A DNA stretch of 64,000 bases from Citrobacter telavivensis (GTDB taxonomy: Bacteria; Pseudomonadota; Gammaproteobacteria; Enterobacterales; Enterobacteriaceae). This document shows, in pieces, positions 36,061 through 43,793 of this stretch. Within the stretch, counting starts at the first letter, position 1. The number at the start of each line of letters is the position of its first letter. The DNA lies in NCBI GenBank assembly GCA_009363175.1, contig CP045205.1, positions 3,720,001 to 3,784,000 of the forward strand, read 5' to 3'. Under the pieces are notes generated by a model. The model did not search any database. It saw nothing but the letters and a program-made list of their open reading frames with translations, and had not been told where the DNA came from. The position numbers were made by a program, and so were the translations under genes.

Positions 36061-36096
36061 TGTTCTGTAACGATAACTTTCAATTTTCTTGATTTT

Positions 36097-36138
36097 AATT
36101 AAAGTAAAACGATAAAAAATTATTGTTTTACTTTAATT
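36097..36138. promoter_or_regulatory. 42-bp palindrome in a divergent promoter
   Basis: AATTAAAGTAAAAC and GTTTTACTTTAATT are perfect 14-bp arms around a 14-base AT-rich centre. It lies 47 bases before the DUF2975 ATG and beyond the topAI leader on the other side. It may be the operator of the XRE repressor encoded at 36763. Confidence 0.6.
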
Positions 36139-36185
36139 TTGTGTATTGTTTGCACTATCACGCTAAGCTGACACACCGAGGTTCT

Positions 36186-36749
36186 ATGTCCACTGATGCA
36201 CTGGCACAACTCAGCCAAAGAATGGTCACTTTCACCATGATGCTGTTGATTACCATCGTTTTGTTAAATTCGATCGTTCTGTTTTTTCCCATATTGTCAT
36301 TTTCGAATGAGTTCTACGGGATAACGCTGTCTCTCACTGACCAGCGACTCTCTGCTCTCAATGTCAGCCTGCAGACGTTGCCATGGTGGCAGGCAGCGGG
36401 GGCCGGAGTCATCAACCTGTTGGTCATGGCGCCACTTTGTTACTGCCTGTATCAACTACGATCGCTATTTCAGGCCTATGCCCGGCGAAACTATTTTTCC
36501 GCCCGTTCGGCACAACATATGAGCAGAGTCGGCGCTTCTCTGGGGGTCTGGACTGTAATGACCCTGCTTGCGGATCCTGCGACCAGTTACTGGTTGACGA
36601 TGCTTAACCCCGCAGGAGAGCGTGAAATACTCATCGGGTTTGAGCTCCATCATGTCGTCTGGTTTTTTATTGCGCTGTGTGTGATAGCAGTGGCTAAAAT
36701 ACTGGAAAAGGCGAGTGCTCTGTACGAAGAAAATAAACTTTTCCTCTGA
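36186..36749 (+). CDS. DUF2975 membrane protein
   Basis: The ATG at 36186 follows GAGG at 5 bases (187 residues). It has four hydrophobic segments (about residues 15-37, 68-90, 115-132, 155-175) separated by short loops, with RNYFSARSAQHMSRVG between the second and third. This matches DUF2975 proteins, which are often paired with a small XRE regulator as here. The function is unknown. Confidence 0.75.
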   Translation: MSTDALAQLSQRMVTFTMMLLITIVLLNSIVLFFPILSFSNEFYGITLSLTDQRLSALNVSLQTLPWWQAAGAGVINLLVMAPLCYCLYQLRSLFQAYARRNYFSARSAQHMSRVGASLGVWTVMTLLADPATSYWLTMLNPAGEREILIGFELHHVVWFFIALCVIAVAKILEKASALYEENKLFL

Positions 36750-36762
36750 GGCGGTAACTGCT

Positions 36763-36987
36763 ATGGCAATCATTGTTAAACTGGATGTGTTACTGGCCGC
36801 AAGAAAAGTCAAATCAAAGGAGCTTGCGGATGCGATTGGAATTACGGAGCAGAATCTTTCGCTAATAAAACAAGGGAAAATTAAAGGCTTTCGATTTTCA
36901 ACCCTTGATGCATTATGTAAATATCTTGATTGTCAGCCCGGCGATCTGTTCAGTTATATCCCCGTTAAGGAGGGTAACGACGATTAA
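36763..36987 (+). CDS. small XRE-family regulator (YozG-like)
   Basis: A 74-residue Cro/C1-type helix-turn-helix protein: KVKSKELADAIGITEQNLSLIKQGK (about 14-38, position only), then FRFSTLDALCKYLDCQPGDLF, the ending of this subfamily. It starts 13 bases after the DUF2975 stop. It probably represses its own operon, and the palindrome at 36097-36138 is the obvious site. Confidence 0.82.
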   Translation: MAIIVKLDVLLAARKVKSKELADAIGITEQNLSLIKQGKIKGFRFSTLDALCKYLDCQPGDLFSYIPVKEGNDD

Positions 36988-37027
36988 TCACCCGATTCAA
37001 TCCTGATATTATATTTCTTCCAGCCTG

Positions 37028-37059
37028 AATAAACACCGCTGCTTGCGGCGGCGTTTATT
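37028..37059 (+). terminator. terminator of the DUF2975-XRE operon
   Basis: AATAAAC / GTTTATT outer arms with CCGC / GCGG inside, followed by ATTATT, 40 bases after the XRE stop. Confidence 0.7.
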
Positions 37060-37167
37060 ATTGGACAAGCCCCCTGTAGCCCTACCCCGATTTTGGTTTC
37101 TGATGACAACACTGGTTTACGACCTGCGCGAGTACATGATTAATTCTATCTGAAAGGAGCATCAATT

Positions 37168-38598
37168 ATGTTTATACGGATAATAGCCACTTCCCTTGCC
37201 CTCTGTTCTGTTTCTTTCATCCCCTTTGCTATGGGGGAAAGCGATAATATGTCTCAGGCCACGAGTACGCCGGGGAATATTGCTGAAGAGCGACTGAATC
37301 GCGGGGATTATCGGGATCTTATCGTTTACAGGACCGGTCGTCTTGCCGAGCAACCCGCGAACAATGCCTTGCGCTGGGATATTGCGCAGGATGAATTGAT
37401 AACAGGAAACCTCGATAAAGCAGAAGAATATCTGAAACCTTTATTCGATGATCCACTATACATGGATGAGGCGACCTATACGCAGGGGCTGATTCGTTAT
37501 TTGCAGGGTGATTATGTACAAGCGGAAACACTTTTGCGGAAAGTATCCAGGGATCTGAGAAGTCAAATTCGACTGCTTTACGTTTATTATCAGACGGGCC
37601 AATATACGAAAGCGAAAACATTGTTCGACAATGCGCAACTGAATTCCCTCAGTCAGCATGACAGCGCCCTTCTGAGTTTAATGAACGCATTTGGCACAGA
37701 CCAACCCTACAAACCCGAGTGGAAAGCTGACCAGGCCCTGTTGCCGTTTATCTCCATGAATCATCTACCGGTGGTCTCCGTCAGGGTGAACGGAGAACCG
37801 GTTAATGTTTTTATCGATACCGGCGCTGATTTATTTGTGCTTAATACGGCAATGGCGAAGAAACTGAATCTCAAATCGCAGGGCAGTTTCACAGGGACCT
37901 ATGCCGGAGGAAAGACCGCGGAAACCCATTATTCCCGGCTGCAAACATTGGGTCTGGGAGAGGTGACATTGCATGACGTCCCTGTTGATGTTGCAGAGTT
38001 TCCGGACTCATGGGTTTTTACGGATGAGACCACGGGTGAAAAAATTGATGTCGACGGTATTTTATCCACCGGCGTGTTTCACCAGTTCCTCACCACGCTG
38101 GACTATCCGCAGCGACGACTGGTGCTGATGCCCAGAAATAAAGAGAGTCAACGCAAAGTCGCCGAAGGCGGTGGCACAAACATTCCCTTTATCCTCGAGG
38201 GGACGCATTTCATGATAGTCAAAGGCGCGGTGAACGGTAAGGAGGACATGACCTTTTTCCTCGATTCAGGTCTTGACGATCCAGAGGCCGCAATTTTGTT
38301 GCAGAAAGAAGCACTAAATTACATCGGGATGAAATTGCAGGACGGGGAGCACATGATGCCGGATGGCGGCAAAGGAGGACTTGGCGGTGGCGGTTTTGCA
38401 ATAACCCGCCTGCCCGTCGACAGTATCTCGATCGGCAGGTTAAATCAGAACAATTCGACAGGGCTTTACGGTGTGTTACCGGCAGAACTCTATTTCACTG
38501 AATCCGGCATGATTCTGGACGGCTTTATCAGTCATCAGTTTTTAAAACACTATAAATGGACCATCGATTTTGACTCAATGGTGATGACATTCCAGTAA
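37168..38598 (+). CDS. secreted retropepsin-like aspartyl protease with TPR-like region
   Basis: A 476-residue exported protein with a signal peptide (about 1-23). Residues 40-180 form TPR-like helical repeats (LRKVSRDLRSQIRLLYVYYQTGQYTKA). Then come two retropepsin-like halves: VFIDTGADLFVLN near 212, with a classical D-T-G, and TFFLDSGLDD near 363, with D-S-G. Each half of a pepsin-like dimer contributes one Asp, so this may be a single-chain pseudo-dimer. A role in periplasmic or cell-envelope processing is possible. ATG follows AAAGGAGC. I do not recognise a named orthologue. Confidence 0.65.
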   Translation: MFIRIIATSLALCSVSFIPFAMGESDNMSQATSTPGNIAEERLNRGDYRDLIVYRTGRLAEQPANNALRWDIAQDELITGNLDKAEEYLKPLFDDPLYMDEATYTQGLIRYLQGDYVQAETLLRKVSRDLRSQIRLLYVYYQTGQYTKAKTLFDNAQLNSLSQHDSALLSLMNAFGTDQPYKPEWKADQALLPFISMNHLPVVSVRVNGEPVNVFIDTGADLFVLNTAMAKKLNLKSQGSFTGTYAGGKTAETHYSRLQTLGLGEVTLHDVPVDVAEFPDSWVFTDETTGEKIDVDGILSTGVFHQFLTTLDYPQRRLVLMPRNKESQRKVAEGGGTNIPFILEGTHFMIVKGAVNGKEDMTFFLDSGLDDPEAAILLQKEALNYIGMKLQDGEHMMPDGGKGGLGGGGFAITRLPVDSISIGRLNQNNSTGLYGVLPAELYFTESGMILDGFISHQFLKHYKWTIDFDSMVMTFQ

Positions 38599-38691
38599 CG
38601 AAATAGCGTTAAAGCCTGTGATATCACGGCAAGGGGAATCGGTCTGGAAGTATCACTATCACCCTATAGTCAATATCGTCGCTCGCATAAC

Positions 38692-38721
38692 ACGCGGCCT
38701 ACCGATACAGGCAGGCCGCGT
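38692..38721 (-). terminator. terminator after trpA
   Basis: ACGCGGCCT / AGGCCGCGT, perfect 9-bp arms with a 12-base loop, begins 9 bases beyond the trpA stop on the minus strand. Confidence 0.65.
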
Positions 38722-38729
38722 AAACGGTC

Positions 38730-39542
38730 TTACCGCTGACGCGTTGCCGCTTTCATGCTCATCACAAATGCCCCCAGCTCAGCCAGCATCGCCCCCTCGT
38801 TATCGACATACTTCTCGATGATTTTGACGATGGCAGAGCCTGAAATGGCCCCGGTCGCACCGGCTTTAATCGCGTCCGTCACCTGATCGGGCGTGGAAAT
38901 GCCAAACCCCAGGAGGGTTGGCGGGGCCTGATACTTATCCAGCGTTGCAACCAGATGTTGCAGCGGCTTTGCCGCCTGCCGTTCGGTACCCGTAACCCCT
39001 GCCCGGGAAAGCAGGTAGGTATAGCCCCTTCCATGGAGGGCAATCTCCTGGAGAAGTTTATCGTCGGCGTTCGGGGGACAGATAAAAATGGGTGCCACGT
39101 TATGACGCATCGCGGCCTGACGGAACGGCTCTGATTCTTCGAACGGCACATCCGCCACCAGCACCGAATCAACCCCAATACGTGCACATTCAGCATAAAA
39201 CGTGTCGATACCCCGGTTGAAGACCAGATTGGCATACACCAACAGCCCCATCGGAATGGTCGGGTGCCGCTGGCGAACAGTGGCCAACATCTCAAAACAC
39301 AGGGTCGGTGTGACGTCTGCTGCAAAGGCCCGCAACGCGGCATTCTGAATCGTCGGACCATCGGCCAACGGATCCGAAAATGGGATCCCCAACTCCAGCG
39401 CGTCTGCCCCTGCCGCAATCAGGGCATCGATAATTCGTAGCGACTGCTTCGGGCCCGGATCGCCGATCATCACGAAGGGAACAAAAGCACCTTCTCCACG
39501 GGCGTTTAGCTCAGTAAAAAGCGTGTTATAGCGTTCCATCAA
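38730..39542 (-). CDS. trpA: tryptophan synthase alpha chain
   Basis: A 270-residue TIM barrel close to E. coli TrpA (268). The catalytic Glu is in ALELGIPFSDPLADGP near residue 49 (position only) and the catalytic Asp near 60. The loop LLSRAGVTGTE near 178 and the phosphate loop GFGISTPDQV near 211 are intact. It converts indole-glycerol phosphate to indole, passed to TrpB. It overlaps trpB by 4 bases. It looks functional; whether it is a second copy in the genome cannot be seen here. Confidence 0.95.
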   Translation of the reverse strand: MMERYNTLFTELNARGEGAFVPFVMIGDPGPKQSLRIIDALIAAGADALELGIPFSDPLADGPTIQNAALRAFAADVTPTLCFEMLATVRQRHPTIPMGLLVYANLVFNRGIDTFYAECARIGVDSVLVADVPFEESEPFRQAAMRHNVAPIFICPPNADDKLLQEIALHGRGYTYLLSRAGVTGTERQAAKPLQHLVATLDKYQAPPTLLGFGISTPDQVTDAIKAGATGAISGSAIVKIIEKYVDNEGAMLAELGAFVMSMKAATRQR

Positions 39543-40732
39543 ATTTCTCCTCGTGCGTGCAGAATATCGTGTACGGTAAAAATATCCTTGTCTCCCCGAC
39601 CTGAGAGGTTAACCACCAGCAGTTGCTCTTTGTCAGGATTTTCGCGCATCATTCTCAGGGCGTGAGCCAGCGCGTGAGAGGATTCAAGGGCCGGAATAAT
39701 GCCCTCTTCCCGACTCAGGATCTTAAAGGCCTCCAGCGCTTCATCATCGGTAACGGAGACATAGTCCGCACGCCCAATGCTGTTCAGGTACGCATGTTGT
39801 GGTCCGACGGAGGGGAAATCCAGCCCCGCAGAAATGGAACAGGACTCAATGATTTGCCCCTCATCGGTCTGCATCATTGGCGATTTCATGCCGAAATAGA
39901 TGCCCACGCGACCGTGCTTTAACGGTGCCCCATGCTCACCCGTTTCAATGCCATGACCAGCCGGTTCCACACCGACCAGTCCGACGCGAGCTTCATCAAT
40001 AAAGTCAGCAAACATACCGATTGCATTCGAACCGCCACCCACACAAGCGATCACCGCATCCGGCAGACGACCTTCTTTTTCCAGAATCTGTACCCGGGTT
40101 TCTTCCCCTATCATGCGCTGGAACTCACGAACGATGGTTGGGAATGGGTGGGGCCCCGCCGCTGTGCCCAACATGAAATGCGCTGTTTCATAGCTACCGG
40201 ACCAGTCGCGGAGCGCCTCGTTAGATGCATCTTTCAGGGTTGCAGAACCGCTGTGCACGGGGATCACCTCCGCCCCCATCAGGCGCATACGAAAGACGTT
40301 CGGCGACTGGCGCGCTATATCCTTCGCCCCCATATAAATGCGACATTTCAGGCCTAGCAGCGCGCTGGCGAGGGCGGACGCTACGCCGTGCTGCCCGGCC
40401 CCGGTTTCAGCAATGATCTCGGTTTTCCCCATGCGCTTTGCCAACAACGCCTGCCCCAACACCTGGTTGGTTTTGTGCGCCCCGCCGTGGAGCAGATCTT
40501 CCCGTTTGAGATACAACGTCGTGCGGGTTCCTCTGGTGAGATTGCGGCACCGGGTCAGCGCGGTGGGACGTCCTGCATAGTTTTTCAACAGATCGGTAAA
40601 CTCGGCCTGAAAGGCCGGATCGTTCTGCGCGTTAACAAAGGCTTCTTCAAGCTGAAGCAGGGCGGGCATGAGGATTTGTGGGACATACATACCGCCGAAT
40701 TCGCCGAAGCGGGGGTTGAGTATTGTGCTCAT
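39539..40732 (-). CDS. trpB: tryptophan synthase beta chain
   Basis: A 397-residue protein, the E. coli TrpB length, and very similar by eye. The PLP lysine is in GGAHKTNQVLGQ near residue 87, the catalytic Glu in AETGAGQHG near 109 and the phosphate-binding GGGSNAIGM near 232. It condenses indole and serine to tryptophan. It is the first structural gene behind a complete trp-type leader; trpE, trpD and trpC are missing between leader and trpB. The untranslated gap from attenuator to ATG is about 150 bases. Confidence 0.96.
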   Translation of the reverse strand: MSTILNPRFGEFGGMYVPQILMPALLQLEEAFVNAQNDPAFQAEFTDLLKNYAGRPTALTRCRNLTRGTRTTLYLKREDLLHGGAHKTNQVLGQALLAKRMGKTEIIAETGAGQHGVASALASALLGLKCRIYMGAKDIARQSPNVFRMRLMGAEVIPVHSGSATLKDASNEALRDWSGSYETAHFMLGTAAGPHPFPTIVREFQRMIGEETRVQILEKEGRLPDAVIACVGGGSNAIGMFADFIDEARVGLVGVEPAGHGIETGEHGAPLKHGRVGIYFGMKSPMMQTDEGQIIESCSISAGLDFPSVGPQHAYLNSIGRADYVSVTDDEALEAFKILSREEGIIPALESSHALAHALRMMRENPDKEQLLVVNLSGRGDKDIFTVHDILHARGEI

Positions 40733-40879
40733 TATGGCTCCTTAATGTCTGCGCATTGCCTGAAAAACCGGGCCTTTTCCCTGGTCTGGACTCTGCACGT
40801 AAAGTGAATTCAGTAACTGCGCAGCATCTGCTGGCTTCGTTCATGCGGCGAGACTTTCCGCGTGTGACAAAATTTGGGC

Positions 40880-40905
40880 AAAAAAAAGCCCGCTCATGGC
40901 GGGCC
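40880..40905 (-). terminator. trp attenuator terminator
   Basis: On the minus strand GCCCGC-CATGA-GCGGGC is followed by eight Ts. It resembles the E. coli trp attenuator closely. It lies between the leader peptide gene and trpB. Confidence 0.92.
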
Positions 40906-40946
40906 GGGTATCGGTGTGCAGACTGCAGACGTGACGATACTGCCCG

Positions 40947-40997
40947 TTAACGGGAAGTGCGCCACCAGTTGTGCTGAGTCATCATTGAGAATGCCAT
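40947..40997 (-). CDS. trpL: trp leader peptide
   Basis: A 16-codon ORF, MAFSMMTQHNWWRTSR, too short for ordinary ORF lists. Tandem Trp codons are followed by Arg-Thr-Ser as in E. coli trpL (WWRTS). It lies between the TrpR operator and the attenuator, so ribosome stalling at the Trp codons would allow the antiterminator to form. Confidence 0.9.
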   Translation of the reverse strand: MAFSMMTQHNWWRTSR

Positions 40998-41026
40998 TAC
41001 CTGATACCTGTATAATTATTCATTTT

Positions 41027-41060
41027 GTACTAGTTAACTAGTTCAAGAGTGTAAAGTCAA
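41027..41060 (-). promoter_or_regulatory. trp promoter with TrpR operator
   Basis: On the minus strand TTGACT (-35, 41055-41060), a 17-base spacer and TTAACT (-10, 41032-41037). The -10 lies inside GAACTAGTTAACTAGTAC (41027-41044), the TrpR operator palindrome with one mismatch. Confidence 0.93.
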
Positions 41061-41110
41061 CACTTCCCGTGAATAAAATGTGTTCACCCCGGAATCGCCC
41101 CCGCTGTCGT

Positions 41111-41503
41111 TCAAAACGCGTTAGCGTAATAGACAAACGCCAGCTTATTGCCGTCAGGGTCTCTGACATAGGCGCTATGAAAACCTTGTCCATAATGCGG
41201 TCTGTGGCCCGGCGCGCCTTCATCCGTTCCCCCCAGGCTGAGAGCAAGCGCGTGAAGCTGCTGAATATGTTCAAACGAGCGGGCATTCAGCGCGACCATC
41301 GTACCATTACCGACGCTGGCAACGTGACCATCAAAGGGTTTACCTACGCACAGTCCGGTGGTGCAGTTTTCACTGAACGTTCCCCATGATGCGCCCTCTT
41401 CACCCCGACCTGCCTTCGGGTGTCCAAGCAATTCCATTAATGGATCATAGAAAGCGATCGCGCGTGGCAGATCGTTAGTGCCCAGCATGACGTATGAAAA
41501 CAT
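41111..41503 (-). CDS. glyoxalase/VOC-family protein
   Basis: A 130-residue vicinal-oxygen-chelate protein: MFSYVMLGTNDLPRAIAFYDPLM at the start and HSAYVRDPDGNKLAFVYY at the end, the two beta-alpha-beta modules of the fold (positions 1-23 and 108-126). Metal ligands are not complete by eye, so it may be a metal-free or unassigned VOC protein. It is read alone, convergent with nothing, 50 bases from the trp promoter. Confidence 0.75.
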   Translation of the reverse strand: MFSYVMLGTNDLPRAIAFYDPLMELLGHPKAGRGEEGASWGTFSENCTTGLCVGKPFDGHVASVGNGTMVALNARSFEHIQQLHALALSLGGTDEGAPGHRPHYGQGFHSAYVRDPDGNKLAFVYYANAF

Positions 41504-41808
41504 ACTCCCTCCTCATTGTGATGCCACGGGGATTATCCGTTTTATGTCCCCAGGCAAGTATCGCCGTCAGGTAGCAGCAGTCTACTTAACATACAGAACG
41601 ATGGCGCAGCGTTAAGCGTGTCAGATCAATAGAACAGGTCAATACCACTGTGAAGATTGATTGAACTCATATACCCGACGATCGCCGTTTTGCTAGTCTC
41701 AGCGTATCTCTTTGCGAGTCAACAGGATGATGACACAGGAATTTTCTTCCATTACTGCGCATCCATACGCCATGTAGTACGGCGCTGACTTTGGTTGGAT
41801 TAAATAAG
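41504..41808. other. intergenic region between VOC and YbaK-type genes
   Basis: 305 bases between divergent genes. A 16-codon ORF at 41727-41777 (MMTQEFSSITAHPYAM) follows AACAGG, but nothing supports it being real. Both promoters should lie here. Confidence 0.35.
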
Positions 41809-42327
41809 ATGGATGAAAATGCGGTTCTGACATTGCTCAACGAGCTGGGTATACCTTATCAGTATGTCTCACACCCGGAGGTGAAAACGGTTGCCGATCA
41901 CAGGCGTTTCACAGCGACGTTTCCGGCCCAGTTGCTCAAAAACCTGTTACTGAAAAATAGCTCGGGTAAGCATTTCTACCTGTACATTCTTGATGGTAAT
42001 CACAAGGCAGATCTTCGCGGATTAGCGTTGCAGCTTGAAGAATCTCGTCTGTCTTTCGCGTCGCCAGCCGAGTTGATGGAAACGTTAGGCGTTGAACCTG
42101 GCTGCGTGACGCCTTTTGCTGTCGCGCATAGCGGCAAAAGAGATATTCAAATAATCATCGACTCATCCGTCTCTGCCAGGCAGTCACTGGGATTTCATCC
42201 TCTGGTCAACACCGCGTCAGTCTGTATTTCCCGGTCGGATTTACTACGGCTGCTGGCATCTTACGGTTATTTTCCGGCAGAAATTCAATCTGATAGCCTA
42301 CTCCGGTTACTGGCTCACCCGCTTTAG
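41809..42327 (+). CDS. YbaK/ProX-family aminoacyl-tRNA deacylase
   Basis: ATG at 41809 is preferred over the TTG 18 bases upstream (172 residues). It belongs to the YbaK/ProXp fold: LLKNLLLKN near residue 44 with the catalytic-region Lys, LYILDGNHKADLRGL near 60, GVEPGCVTPFA near 96 and a C-terminal FHPLVNTASVCIS near 133. It is like PrdX/ProX, which removes alanine mischarged on tRNA-Pro. It stands alone. Confidence 0.8.
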   Translation: MDENAVLTLLNELGIPYQYVSHPEVKTVADHRRFTATFPAQLLKNLLLKNSSGKHFYLYILDGNHKADLRGLALQLEESRLSFASPAELMETLGVEPGCVTPFAVAHSGKRDIQIIIDSSVSARQSLGFHPLVNTASVCISRSDLLRLLASYGYFPAEIQSDSLLRLLAHPL

Positions 42328-42493
42328 CTCCGGCATCGTTTGGTTTATGAATTTCATTCATAGCCGCTATTTGTTGAGCGTAATTATCTTTCATCCTGAC
42401 TTCGTTAGTCTTGAGTTTCGATGTAAATAAACGCGGATGACAGTATGAACCGACCAGCCTGCCAGGCCGATCGGAGAGGCCATGAGGTACGAA

Positions 42494-43543
42494 TTAAATC
42501 GTCTTATCGAAGAAGACGTCTAACTTTTGCATCGCCTGGTCAACGTATTTAGGCACCCAATACGTCTCAATGTGGGTAGCACCATCGATCAGGAAGAGTT
42601 CTTTGTCCTTCGTACCGGTCGCTTTCGCGAACGCATCTTCCGTCATATAGCGCGTATCCGCTTTTGTACCGGCAATCATCAGCAGTGGTTTATTGATGAG
42701 ATTGATATGGTCCGTTACGTCAAAGCTCATCAAATCCAGAAGACTGCTGGTGGTGTATTTAAACGTGGAGTTCGGGTGGGCGTGGGTTTTCCAGTAGTAC
42801 TCGTAGCCCTGGCGATACAAGGCAAAAGGTAACTTAGCAATCTGTTCATCCGTCAGGTTGGCATCGCCGGAGTAAAGCACTTCGCCTCCGGCGGCTTCCT
42901 GAGCACGAGCGTCAGAAGCCTGCTGAAGACGCTGCTGGATACTATCCAGTTGTGAATTCTGAAAACCGTTACGGCGCACAAGACCTGAATTAAACATGCT
43001 GATGGTGGCAATCGATTTGAACCGTTTGTCCGTTTCGGCCGCAACGAGTGAATACCCGCCACCGCCGCAAATACCCAGCAGACCGAGGCGGGCGGTATCG
43101 ACACCAGGATACTGGCTGATGTAGTCAGCCATGCCGTGGATATCTTCGATGCGATTAGCGGGTTTATCCACGCTGCGTGGCATTCCGCCGCTGGCACCCT
43201 GATAAGCCGCATCGGCGGTGATAGTGATGTAGCCCTGTTCGGCGAGACGCTGGGCATACAACCCGGCGACCTGTTCTTTTACACCGCCATTAGGATGCGC
43301 AACCACCACCGCAGGGTATTTTTTGGCGGGATCGTAGTCGGCTGGCGTATAGACATTCGCAGCAATCTGGATGCCATGCAGAGAGTACTTCACCGGATGA
43401 ATATTGACCTTACCTTTGACGTTCTCAGTGATGGCACCGTCATAGGCCAGTGTGAAAGGGTTTTGTTTGTAATCAGCCGCATTAACTGAGGTCACCCCGG
43501 CCATTGCCGTGAGTAGCATTGCACTAATAAGCGTGAATTTCAT
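42494..43543 (-). CDS. secreted alpha/beta hydrolase (YcjY/DLH-like)
   Basis: A 349-residue protein with a signal peptide (about 1-22). It has the alpha/beta hydrolase fold: oxyanion region AHPNGGVKEQ near 80, nucleophile elbow GICGGGG near 157, with Cys in the nucleophile position as in dienelactone hydrolase, and a late His in DGATHIETYW near 323. It resembles YcjY-type proteins. It diverges from the AKR gene across a region holding an operator-like repeat, so the same regulator may control it. Confidence 0.75.
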   Translation of the reverse strand: MKFTLISAMLLTAMAGVTSVNAADYKQNPFTLAYDGAITENVKGKVNIHPVKYSLHGIQIAANVYTPADYDPAKKYPAVVVAHPNGGVKEQVAGLYAQRLAEQGYITITADAAYQGASGGMPRSVDKPANRIEDIHGMADYISQYPGVDTARLGLLGICGGGGYSLVAAETDKRFKSIATISMFNSGLVRRNGFQNSQLDSIQQRLQQASDARAQEAAGGEVLYSGDANLTDEQIAKLPFALYRQGYEYYWKTHAHPNSTFKYTTSSLLDLMSFDVTDHINLINKPLLMIAGTKADTRYMTEDAFAKATGTKDKELFLIDGATHIETYWVPKYVDQAMQKLDVFFDKTI

Positions 43544-43686
43544 GGTCTCTCCCGATGAGTGTCGGCCTGATTATTCAGGCTCGCGGAATCAAATTTGCAG
43601 GCTCAGATTAGGCGGAGAGGGCTGTCAGCATCGTGACAGGAAAATAACATTTTTGTCAGGAAACAGACTGGGATGGGAAAGCATTT

Positions 43687-43713
43687 CTGACAACGCTGTC
43701 AGGTAACCGTCAG
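43687..43713. promoter_or_regulatory. operator-like repeat, copy 1
   Basis: CTGACA-N4-TGTCAGG-N4-CGTCAG, 80 bases before the AKR start. The same pattern recurs at 47109 and 48570. A further TGTCA/TGACA pair lies at 43623-43638 towards the hydrolase gene. Confidence 0.7.
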
Positions 43714-43793
43714 CTTTATGTTGGCAATCAGGAGGCAGAATGGTCTCGCTTAAATGCGATTCATGTTCAATTTTCGGAGAAAAGGAGCGATCA

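Noticed and set aside
38879..39418. 179-codon minus-strand frame
   Set aside because: It lies wholly inside trpA on the same strand in another frame and is Arg/Trp-rich noise.
41727..41777. 16-codon ORF resembling a leader peptide
   Set aside because: It has no repeated regulatory codons and no following terminator, unlike the trpL found nearby.
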